Below, one piece after another: positions 8,732-16,154 of a stretch of 41,024 bases of DNA. The position numbers were made by a program, and so were the translations under genes. The notes under the pieces were generated by a model. That model was not told the origin of the DNA, searched no databases, and saw only the letters and a list, made by a program, of their open reading frames with translations. Numbering within the stretch: position 1 is the first letter of the stretch; each line of letters starts with the position of its first letter. The DNA is taken from contig JAJFFF010000045.1 in assembly GCA_021776785.1 (NCBI GenBank), forward strand, positions 1 through 41,024, written 5' to 3'. The DNA comes from Planctomycetota bacterium. GTDB lineage: Bacteria; Planctomycetota; PLA2.

Positions 8732-10363
8732 CTATTGGCCCTTCAGGTTGACCGCTTGCCCGATGCCGATCGCCGCGATGCGTTGTAATGTGCTCATGTT
8801 CGCTTCCCCCATGCCGATGGCGTGAATCTCGACCTTGCGAAAGAGATTGAGACGCGTGACATCGGTCACCAGGTAGTTCGATCGCGCATACGGACCCGGA
8901 AAGTTCAGCGTGCTCGCCTCCTGGTTGGTGCGGACGCCGGTTTCGGGGTCGCCCACCGAATCCCACGGGTCGCGCTGATCCGTGCCGGCCCAGTCGTCCC
9001 AACTCGGATCGCCATCGGAGAGCAAAAAGATCACGTCGCATCCCTTCCACGTGGACCGGTTGACGTACTCGCCCGGGCCGACGGCGCCCTTTCCCTTGAG
9101 CTTAAAGGCGCGATGCATGCCGCCGTGCATGTTCGTGTTGCCTTTGAGCGTGCCGTGTTCGCGGGTCGCTGTGGCCGACCCCGCGCGTAGTCCGTCAAGT
9201 TCGGCGAACACCTTTTTGACGTTGCCCGCCGTCGCACTGACAAGCCCGCGCGTCGCGCTCAGCGCGGCCGATTTGTCGCCAAACCAGATCACGCAAAAAT
9301 ACTGATGCTCTTCTAAGCCGAGCAGCGATGTCTTGAGTAGCTCGCGCGCGGCGTCAAAGCGTGTCTTGACCTTGCTCCAATCGACAGCCTTGAACGCTTT
9401 TTTCCACGCGTCGCTCTTGGAGGCGCGGCGCTTGGCGGTCTTGCCCGTGATCGGACCTCGCGGCAACTTCTCCAATTCCTTGGGAGAAAGCGGCGTCAGC
9501 ATCGAGTCGGACATGTCGATGACGTAGCAGATCCGGTCGCCGTTGGCTTCGATGCCCGCAAACGTCGGCTTCTTCTCGTCGTAGCCCTTTTGCGTCGCCG
9601 TCTTGCCGCCCGACTGCACAAAGTTGAGCTCGGCCAGCCAGCGCGCCGGGTTCGTCCACACGTAGTTGGTCTTAAAGAGCCGCGCGAAGTAACGACCCAT
9701 CACGATTTTGGTGCGCTTCGACATCGTGGGGCGTTCCATCTGCTTGATCAACGCTTCGGCAGGCGCGCGGAACGCGGGCTTGGCTTTGTACTCGTGCAGG
9801 TTGCAGAGTGCCGCCGTCATGCTCTCGATCAAGATGGCGCGGTCCAGCGGTTTCTCGGGCAGCTTGTTGACGAGTTCCACGATCAACTTCATCATTGCCG
9901 GATCGAAGCGCAAGCGGAGCACCTCGATGGCCGTGCAACGCAAGAACAGGTCGCTCCTGCTCTTTGCAAGATCGATGAGATCGTCGGGTCCCTTGTTCTC
10001 GTGGTGCGCCAGCAGCGTGCGGTACCAAAGCCACGCGTCGACCGGCTTGCCGTGCCGGCCGCGCCACGTGACGAACTTGTCGGCGTGCTTTTCTTCCGCG
10101 AACACGTCGCCGACCATGTGCGCAATGAGGTAACGCGTTTGGAGCGCCGGCTTGCCCGGTTTGGCGTAGTCGCGAATGAGGATGTCGAGCGCGCGATCGT
10201 CCTCGGTGTCCGCCAGAAGTTGGCGCCCTAACGTGCGTTTGCGCAGCGTCTTGCGCTTGACCAAGATGTTGTAGCGTTTGAGGATTTCGTCATAGCTCTC
10301 GCGGGCGTCCGCCGCTCCGAAGAGCAAAACGACCACAAGCAGCCAGCGCACGTGGGGGACCAT
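8732..10363 (-). CDS. Secreted von Willebrand factor A (VWA) domain protein
   Basis: A 543-residue protein with a signal peptide (MVPHVRWLLVVVLLFGAADA) and a helical, HEAT/TPR-like N-terminal half (about 25-235) with repeated hydrophobic patterns. A C-terminal VWA domain follows (about 275-540). The MIDAS metal site is present as CYVIDMSDSM (DxSxS at 283-287), and the later VIFLLSDGDPSWDD supplies another metal-binding aspartate. Such proteins bind partners through a divalent cation. The ATG at 10363 gives the signal peptide; an open frame continues far upstream without one. It is divergent from the PD-(D/E)XK gene. Confidence 0.8.
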   Translation of the reverse strand: MVPHVRWLLVVVLLFGAADARESYDEILKRYNILVKRKTLRKRTLGRQLLADTEDDRALDILIRDYAKPGKPALQTRYLIAHMVGDVFAEEKHADKFVTWRGRHGKPVDAWLWYRTLLAHHENKGPDDLIDLAKSRSDLFLRCTAIEVLRLRFDPAMMKLIVELVNKLPEKPLDRAILIESMTAALCNLHEYKAKPAFRAPAEALIKQMERPTMSKRTKIVMGRYFARLFKTNYVWTNPARWLAELNFVQSGGKTATQKGYDEKKPTFAGIEANGDRICYVIDMSDSMLTPLSPKELEKLPRGPITGKTAKRRASKSDAWKKAFKAVDWSKVKTRFDAARELLKTSLLGLEEHQYFCVIWFGDKSAALSATRGLVSATAGNVKKVFAELDGLRAGSATATREHGTLKGNTNMHGGMHRAFKLKGKGAVGPGEYVNRSTWKGCDVIFLLSDGDPSWDDWAGTDQRDPWDSVGDPETGVRTNQEASTLNFPGPYARSNYLVTDVTRLNLFRKVEIHAIGMGEANMSTLQRIAAIGIGQAVNLKGQ

Positions 10364-10391
10364 ACCGGGAGTATAGAGGAACGCGTTGCGT

Positions 10392-11063
10392 ATGCGCACG
10401 CCATGCTCCTGTTGCGCCCCTGTCGCCGGTGTCCTTACACTGCGACACACCGTCGCGCCGCAGGCGCATGTGTCCAATTCGCTTATTTTCGCCAACCCAA
10501 CGCTGTGGTCCCAATCGGCGTGGGACTTTTCTGCCTGGCATGCCGCTGCGTGGAATGCTGCTGCGTCGGATGTTGCCGCGTGGGGCGATGCCCTATGCAG
10601 TACTCCATGGAGTATCCCGTCGAGTATCCCGTGGAGTGCTTCGCTCGCGGCCGCCGCCGCGCCCATGGTCGGGTCGTTTCTCCTAGGGGCGCTCGTGGTC
10701 TGGACACTCGTCCGCACCGGCCAGCGGCGCCGCCTCGCCCACGCTCGCCGCCGGGGCCAGCGCGCCGAAACGCTCGGATTCCGGCTACTCGCGCGGCATG
10801 GCTATCGCGTGCTGCGCCGTGAAGTGCGCAGCTATTCCACGCTGGAAGTCGATGGCCGGCGCGTGAAGTTTCCGGTCCGGGCGGACGGGATCGCCCGTCG
10901 TCGATGGCGGCGCTACGTGGTCGAAATCAAGAGCGGCGCGAGTGCGACCCTGCGGCATCGGGAAACGCGGCGGCAATGCATCGAGTACGCGCTCTCGTAT
11001 CGATGCCACGGCGTCTTGCTCGTGGATCCCGAGGCGGGCCGCATTTGGGTCATCAAGATTTGA
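10392..11063 (+). CDS. Membrane-anchored PD-(D/E)XK nuclease-like protein
   Basis: The C-terminal ~110 residues resemble a PD-(D/E)XK fold of the YraN/Holliday-resolvase kind: helix AETLGFRLLARHGYRVLRRE, then VKFPVRADGIA with a candidate aspartate and YVVEIKSGAS with the ExK pair, then a helix and the strand YRCHGVLLVDPEAGRIWVI. A single membrane span precedes it (MVGSFLLGALVVWTLV). The N-terminal ~90 residues are an odd Ala/Trp/Ser-rich repeat (AWDFSAWHAAAWNAAAS). The start is uncertain. TTG at 10386 or ATG at 10392 follow an AGAGGA site; ATG at 10665 would begin right at the membrane span and leave the repeat non-coding. Target and role unknown. Confidence 0.6.
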   Translation: MRTPCSCCAPVAGVLTLRHTVAPQAHVSNSLIFANPTLWSQSAWDFSAWHAAAWNAAASDVAAWGDALCSTPWSIPSSIPWSASLAAAAAPMVGSFLLGALVVWTLVRTGQRRRLAHARRRGQRAETLGFRLLARHGYRVLRREVRSYSTLEVDGRRVKFPVRADGIARRRWRRYVVEIKSGASATLRHRETRRQCIEYALSYRCHGVLLVDPEAGRIWVIKI

Positions 11064-11115
11064 AAAGGCGTCTCCCGGGACCGAAAATGGTGAGGGCGTC
11101 GGCCACCCTTCGAAA

Positions 11116-11150
11116 CTTTGCGCGCGTCGCAAAGATCATTAGCATGCTAA
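11116..11150. promoter_or_regulatory. Two palindromes upstream of the MarR gene, candidate operator
   Basis: CTTTGCG-CGCGT-CGCAAAG (11116-11134) and the perfect 12-bp palindrome TTAGCATGCTAA (11139-11150) lie back to back, the second ending 4 bp before the MarR start codon. MarR proteins bind short palindromes that overlap their own promoters, so autoregulation of the efflux operon is likely. The closeness to the ATG leaves no room for a usual ribosome binding site and hints at a leaderless or very short leader mRNA. Confidence 0.55.
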
Positions 11151-11154
11151 CGAT

Positions 11155-11607
11155 ATGGCCGATCTGACCTTTGACTTCGAGCGGAGCTTTGCGCATACGA
11201 TCTGCTCCCTCTCGCATGCCATGGAGCGCGCGCTCAACGCGGAACTCGACCGGCATGGCATTACGATTCGGCAAGCGCAGGTGCTCGGATGCCTCGTGCG
11301 CGATCCGGGCATGACCCAGGCCGCGATGGCGCGCCGGATGCGCGTGGAGCCGCCGACGCTTGCCGGGGTGTTGTCCCGCATGGAACGGGACGCATGGGTG
11401 AAACGAACACCCGACCCCGTCGATCGGCGGTGCAAGCGTGTCGAGCTGCGCGCCCCGGTTCGCCCGGTGTGGCGCAAGATCGTGCGCTGCGTCCAACGCG
11501 TCGAACGCCAAGCGCTTCATGGCGTGAGTCCGACACGCGTGCGCTCCGCGCAACGCGTTCTCAATCAAGTCTTAAAAAACCTCGCGTGTGAGGAGTCCGT
11601 CTCATGA
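11155..11607 (+). CDS. MarR family transcriptional regulator
   Basis: A 150-residue regulator with the MarR winged helix-turn-helix: a helical start (ERSFAHTICSLSHAMERALNAEL), then GITIRQAQVLGCLVRDPGMTQAAMARRMRVEPPTLAGVLSRMER as helices and recognition helix, the wing WVKRTPDPVDRRCKRVEL with the usual DPxDRR turn, and a C-terminal dimerisation helix. Family members are usually repressors relieved by small phenolic or toxic ligands. Its stop overlaps the start of the adaptor gene (ATGA at 11604), which indicates translational coupling and a single operon with the RND pump. Confidence 0.92.
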   Translation: MADLTFDFERSFAHTICSLSHAMERALNAELDRHGITIRQAQVLGCLVRDPGMTQAAMARRMRVEPPTLAGVLSRMERDAWVKRTPDPVDRRCKRVELRAPVRPVWRKIVRCVQRVERQALHGVSPTRVRSAQRVLNQVLKNLACEESVS

Positions 11608-12812
11608 GAGTGCTCGGAGTTTTGTTGTTAACCACCGTGCTCGCGACCGCCCAGCACGGGCCTTCGCTCGTCGAAGTCGCGCCGGTCGAATCCAAGATCA
11701 TCACGTCCACCCGCGCGTTCGTTGGATCCGTCGAAGCGATGAAGACATCCGATGTCAGCGGCGAAATCGCGGGTCGCGTCGTTCAATTTCTTGCGCGTCA
11801 GGGGCAACGCGTGGCGGCGGATCAACCGCTGGCCGTCCTGCGCTCCACCAACATCGACATCCGGTTGCGTGCCGCGCGCGCGGAATGGCAACTGCGGAAG
11901 GCCGAACTCCTCGAGCTCGAAAACGGCGCCCGCCCTGAAGAGCTTCAGCAGGCCCGCGCGCGTTTTGGTCAAGCCGAAGCGGCGTTCGACGTGCAGGCGT
12001 GGAAGCTCGCCAACGCGCGCAAGCTCGTCGCGAGCTCCACGATCAGTGCGGATGCGCTTCGGGACGCGGAATTGGCGTCGCGGGTCGCCGAACAGATGCT
12101 GCTCGAATCCAAAGCGTCGCTTGCTTTGGTCGATGCGGGTCCCCGCGCCGAACGCAAGGCGCAGGCGCAAGCGCGAGTCGATGCACAGCAAGCGGAAGTC
12201 GATCGACTGGTCGACCTCCAGGAGCGCCACACGATTCTTGCGCCGTTTGCGGGGTACGTGCTGGAGGAGTTCACCGAAAAGGGCCAATGGCTCAAGGAAG
12301 GTGATCCGGTTGCTCGCATCGCGGCGCTCGACGAGGTCGATGTCGTGGTTCCCGTCTTGGAGGACTCCGTGGGCGCGGTGCAAATCGGAGACACCGTTGC
12401 CATCCTGTTCGACGCGCTCGGCGCCCGCGAGTTTTCCGGGAAAGTGCAAGCGATCGTGCCTCAGGCGGATCGCCGTGCCCGGACGTTTCCGGTGAAGTTG
12501 CGGTTGGCGAACCCGAAGCAGGGCGACCAGCCGACGTTGCGCATCGGCATGTTCGCGCGCATTCAACTCCCGGTGGGTCCGAAGACAAAAGCGCTCCTCA
12601 TTCCCAAGGATGCGCTCGTGCTCGGCGGCCCGGCGCCCACGGTGTACGTGTTCGATCCAAAAACGAACACGGTTCAACCGGTGCCCGTGGCGACGGGGCG
12701 CGCGATGGACGATCGCATCGAAATTGTTAAGGGCCTAGCCCTCGGTCAACAAGTCGTGACGAAGGGCAATGAACGGTTACGCCCCGGCCAACCCGTTCAG
12801 CTTGCGAAGTAA
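11604..12812 (+). CDS. RND efflux periplasmic adaptor (membrane fusion protein)
   Basis: A 402-residue HlyD/AcrA-type adaptor that links the inner-membrane pump to an outer-membrane channel. A signal peptide (MRVLGVLLLTTVLATA) comes first. Next are the first half of a lipoyl domain (DVSGEIAGRVVQFLARQGQRVAADQPLAVL), a long alpha-helical hairpin (about 85-200, rich in Arg, Glu and Ala), the second lipoyl half (ILAPFAGYVLEEFTEKGQWLKEGDPVARI), a beta-barrel domain (VAILFDALGAREFSGKVQAIVPQ) and a membrane-proximal domain (ALLIPKDALVLGG, VVTKGNERLRPGQPV). It overlaps the MarR gene by 4 bp and precedes the pump gene by 6 bp. No TolC-like gene lies in the operon. Confidence 0.92.
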   Translation: MRVLGVLLLTTVLATAQHGPSLVEVAPVESKIITSTRAFVGSVEAMKTSDVSGEIAGRVVQFLARQGQRVAADQPLAVLRSTNIDIRLRAARAEWQLRKAELLELENGARPEELQQARARFGQAEAAFDVQAWKLANARKLVASSTISADALRDAELASRVAEQMLLESKASLALVDAGPRAERKAQAQARVDAQQAEVDRLVDLQERHTILAPFAGYVLEEFTEKGQWLKEGDPVARIAALDEVDVVVPVLEDSVGAVQIGDTVAILFDALGAREFSGKVQAIVPQADRRARTFPVKLRLANPKQGDQPTLRIGMFARIQLPVGPKTKALLIPKDALVLGGPAPTVYVFDPKTNTVQPVPVATGRAMDDRIEIVKGLALGQQVVTKGNERLRPGQPVQLAK

Positions 12813-12818
12813 CTGCAC

Positions 12819-15800
12819 ATGGTTGAATCGTTTGTTCGCAATCCGGTCAAGGTCGCCGTCGGCGTCATCTTGGTCGCGCTGTTCGGCACCATCGCGCTCA
12901 TGGAGATGCCGATGCAGCTCACGCCGGAGGTCATCACGCCGACGATCACGATCGAGACGCGTTGGCCCGGCGCCAGTCCGCAAGAGATCGAGCGCGAGAT
13001 CGTGCAGGAGCAGGAAGAACAGCTCAAGGGCGTCGAAGGCGTCGCGAAGATGACCGGCGAGTGTATGGACTCGACGGGGCGCATCACGTTGGAGTTCATC
13101 GTCGGGACCGACATGAGCGCGGCCTTGCTCAAGGTCAATACGCGCTTGCAGCAGGTGCGCGAGTATCCCGAGGACGCCGACGAGCCCGTGTTGAGTACGG
13201 CGAACTCGGGCGACCAACCGGTCGGGTGGTTTATCCTGCGCGCACGGGTCGCCCGCCGCGAACAGGTCGAGGCGTTTGTCGAGAAGAACCCGGCGCTCCG
13301 GGACACGCTGCAGCCCGTTTTGCGCGCGCACAACACGGGATTGGCGCTGCGGCGATTGACCGCACTTGTGAAGGCGCACCCAAAGCTCGCCGAGCTGATG
13401 CCGCCCGACGTGGATGTCGCGAAGATGCGGACGTTTGCCGAAGACGTCATTGAAGCGCGTTTCGAACGCGTCAAAGGCGTCTCCAACGCGAACGTGTTGG
13501 GCGGTCGCGAGGAGGAATTGCAGGTCGTGCTCGATCCGCAGCGCCTCGCCGCGCGCGGTCTCACCATCGAAAACATTCGCGCGGCCCTCCGCGGGCGTAA
13601 CCAGGACACCTCGGCGGGAGACTTCTGGGAAGGCAAGCGTCGCTACGTCGTGCGCACGCTCGGCCGCTTCGATACGCCTGCGCAAGTCGAAGCGGTGGTG
13701 GTGTCGAAGCGCGACGGCCGCTCGATTTATCTGCGCGACGTCGCGGACGTGCGCTTGGGCCACAAAAAAGCCGACGGAACGGTGCGCAACTTCGGGGCGA
13801 CGTGCATCGCAATCAACGCCGTGCGCGAGAGCGGCGCCAACGTGCTCGACGTCATGGACGGTCTGTACGAAGCCGTGCGCGAGCTAGACGCCGGGATCTT
13901 AAAAGATCGCGGCCTCCAACTCGAACAGGTCTACGACGAGACGGAGTACATCTATTCCGCGGTCGGGCTCGTGCGGCAAAACATCGTGTACGGCGGCATC
14001 CTGACGATTCTCGTGCTGCTCGTGTTCTTGCGCAGTGCGCGTTCGACGCTCGTGATCGCGCTCGCGATTCCTACCAGCGTCATCGGGTCGTTCCTGCTGC
14101 TCGGCCTGATGGGGCGCTCGCTCAACGTCATCAGCCTCGCGGGGATGGCGTTCGCGATCGGCATGCTCGTGGACAACGCGGTCGTCGTGTTGGAAAACAT
14201 CTATCGCCGCTATCAGCAAGGCGAGAGTCGCTGGGAAGCGGCGGTCAAAGGCACAACCGAGGTGTGGGGTGCGGTGTTTGCCTCGACGCTCACAACACTC
14301 GCCGTGTTCTTGCCCGTGTTGTTTGTAAAGGAGGAAGCGGGCCAGCTGTTTCGCGACATCGCACTCGCGATCAGCTGCTCGGTCGGACTGTCGCTGCTGA
14401 TTTCGATCACGGTGATCCCGACTGCGACCGCGCGCATTCTGGCGCGGCGCGGACACAAGGAGCGGGTGCCCGGCCGCGTGGCACGACTGCTCGGCGTGCT
14501 CGCGTCCCCGCTCACCTGGTTTGGAAGCACGGTTTCGAACGTGATCGTCGGCGTCAACCGCTGGCTGCAAGGCGGCTGGGTGCGACAGCTTGTGGTGGTG
14601 GCCGCGATCGTCGGCGCGGCCGTGTTTGGTTCGTATGCGCTGATGCCCAAAGTCGAATACCTACCGACGGGCAACCGGAACCTCGTGTTCGGCATCGTGT
14701 TGCCGCCGCCGGGCTACAACTTGGACGAACTGGTCTCGATGGGCGAGCGCATAGAGGAAGAAATGCGGCCTTACTGGGACGTCGATCCGGGGTCGGATGC
14801 CGCGCGCGCCTTGTCCTATCCGCCGATCCGCGACTTTTTCTTTGTGGCGCGCGGGCGCCAGGTGTTTCTCGGTGTGCGCGCGGTCGACCCGCTGCGCTCG
14901 GGCGAACTGGTACCGCTGGTGCAAAAAGTTGGCGCCGCGTTGCCCGGTGTCTTTGCCATCGCCAAGCAGTCCAGTTTGTTTGAGCGCGGCCTCACGGCGG
15001 GCCGCACCGTCGATATCGAAATCACCGGGCCCGAACTCGATCGCCTGGTGCAGATTGGGTTTCGTGTCTTCGGTTCGACGATGGCGGCGATCCCCGGTGC
15101 GCAGGTGCGACCGATTCCCAGCCTGGACCTTTCCAACCCCGAGGTGCATGTGAAGCCGCGGTGGGAGCGCACCGAAGAGTTGGGCATCAACGCGCGCGAA
15201 CTCGGGTATGCCGTGGACAGCTTTGTCGACGGCGCGTTCGCGGGCGACTTTTTCTCGGGCGGCGAGAAAATCGACCTCACGCTGGTCGGCAAGGAGAAGT
15301 TCGCCGGGCGCTTCCAGGACCTTGAGGATCTTCCGATCGTCACGCCGAGCGGCGTCGTGCCGCTGCGCGCGCTGGCCGATATCGAACTCAGCAGCGGTCC
15401 CGAACAAATCAACCGCCGCGAACGCGTGCGCGCGATCACGATCAGCGTTTCGCCCCCCGAAACGATGGCGTTGGAAGATGCGATCGAGACGATTCGCACC
15501 AAAGTTGTCGCGCCGCTCAAAGAATCGAACGCGATCGGCGGTGAGTATCGCATCGCGCTGGCGGGTACGGCGGACAAACTGGCCGCGACGTGGAAGGCGC
15601 TGAGTTTCAACGTGCTGCTCGCGTTGCTGATTACGTACTTGCTGCTCGCCGCGCTGTTTGAGTCGTGGCTGTATCCGTTCGTCATTATCTTGAGCGTGCC
15701 GCTGGGCGCCGTCGGCGGGTTCTTAGGCCTCTGGACGCTCAACCTGTTTGTTTATCAGTCCCTGGATGTGCTCACGATGCTCGGCTTCGTGATCCTGATC

Positions 15801-16154
15801 GGAACCGTCGTCAACAACGCCATCCTCATCGTCCACCAATCCTTGCATCTCATCCGCGAGGAATCGATGACGCCGGAGGAAGCGATTCCGGAAGGCGTTC
15901 GCACGCGCATCCGCCCGATTTTCATGACGATGTTCACGACCGTGTGCGGACTGTTGCCGTTGGTCGCATTCCCCGGTGCAGGGAGCGAACTCTATCGCGG
16001 GCTGGGGAGCGTGTTGTTGGGCGGACTGGCGCTATCGACCGTGGTCACGCTGTTTTTGGTGCCGACGTTTTTCCGGCTCGCTTGGGGTATCCGTTCCGGC
16101 CTCGCGCGCGTGCTCGGCTTGCAAAAGTCAACCGCCGCGAGCGCGGGTGAGTAG
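12819..16154 (+). CDS. RND efflux pump, inner-membrane transporter (AcrB/HAE-like)
   Basis: A 1111-residue RND transporter driven by proton motive force. It shows the family duplication. The first membrane span (VAVGVILVALFGTIALMEMP) is followed by a large periplasmic loop (WPGASPQEIEREIVQEQEEQLKGVEGV segment) and a block of spans including VISLAGMAFAIGMLVDNAVVVLENI. The second half repeats the plan (VVVAAIVGAAVFGSYALMP, then LDVLTMLGFVILIGTVVNNAILIVHQ). The proton-relay motif of span 4 reads VDNAVVV where AcrB has Asp-Asp; one acid is an asparagine, as in several RND subgroups. The substrate class (drug or metal) cannot be told. The periplasmic loop contains an unusually long helical insert (about 140-195). 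The gene end overlaps the convergent kinase gene by 27 bp. Confidence 0.93.
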   Translation: MVESFVRNPVKVAVGVILVALFGTIALMEMPMQLTPEVITPTITIETRWPGASPQEIEREIVQEQEEQLKGVEGVAKMTGECMDSTGRITLEFIVGTDMSAALLKVNTRLQQVREYPEDADEPVLSTANSGDQPVGWFILRARVARREQVEAFVEKNPALRDTLQPVLRAHNTGLALRRLTALVKAHPKLAELMPPDVDVAKMRTFAEDVIEARFERVKGVSNANVLGGREEELQVVLDPQRLAARGLTIENIRAALRGRNQDTSAGDFWEGKRRYVVRTLGRFDTPAQVEAVVVSKRDGRSIYLRDVADVRLGHKKADGTVRNFGATCIAINAVRESGANVLDVMDGLYEAVRELDAGILKDRGLQLEQVYDETEYIYSAVGLVRQNIVYGGILTILVLLVFLRSARSTLVIALAIPTSVIGSFLLLGLMGRSLNVISLAGMAFAIGMLVDNAVVVLENIYRRYQQGESRWEAAVKGTTEVWGAVFASTLTTLAVFLPVLFVKEEAGQLFRDIALAISCSVGLSLLISITVIPTATARILARRGHKERVPGRVARLLGVLASPLTWFGSTVSNVIVGVNRWLQGGWVRQLVVVAAIVGAAVFGSYALMPKVEYLPTGNRNLVFGIVLPPPGYNLDELVSMGERIEEEMRPYWDVDPGSDAARALSYPPIRDFFFVARGRQVFLGVRAVDPLRSGELVPLVQKVGAALPGVFAIAKQSSLFERGLTAGRTVDIEITGPELDRLVQIGFRVFGSTMAAIPGAQVRPIPSLDLSNPEVHVKPRWERTEELGINARELGYAVDSFVDGAFAGDFFSGGEKIDLTLVGKEKFAGRFQDLEDLPIVTPSGVVPLRALADIELSSGPEQINRRERVRAITISVSPPETMALEDAIETIRTKVVAPLKESNAIGGEYRIALAGTADKLAATWKALSFNVLLALLITYLLLAALFESWLYPFVIILSVPLGAVGGFLGLWTLNLFVYQSLDVLTMLGFVILIGTVVNNAILIVHQSLHLIREESMTPEEAIPEGVRTRIRPIFMTMFTTVCGLLPLVAFPGAGSELYRGLGSVLLGGLALSTVVTLFLVPTFFRLAWGIRSGLARVLGLQKSTAASAGE

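Noticed and set aside
12777..13763. Long minus-strand frame opposite the RND pump gene
   Set aside because: The sequence is rich in Arg, His and Asp and is the antisense shadow of a strongly supported transporter gene.
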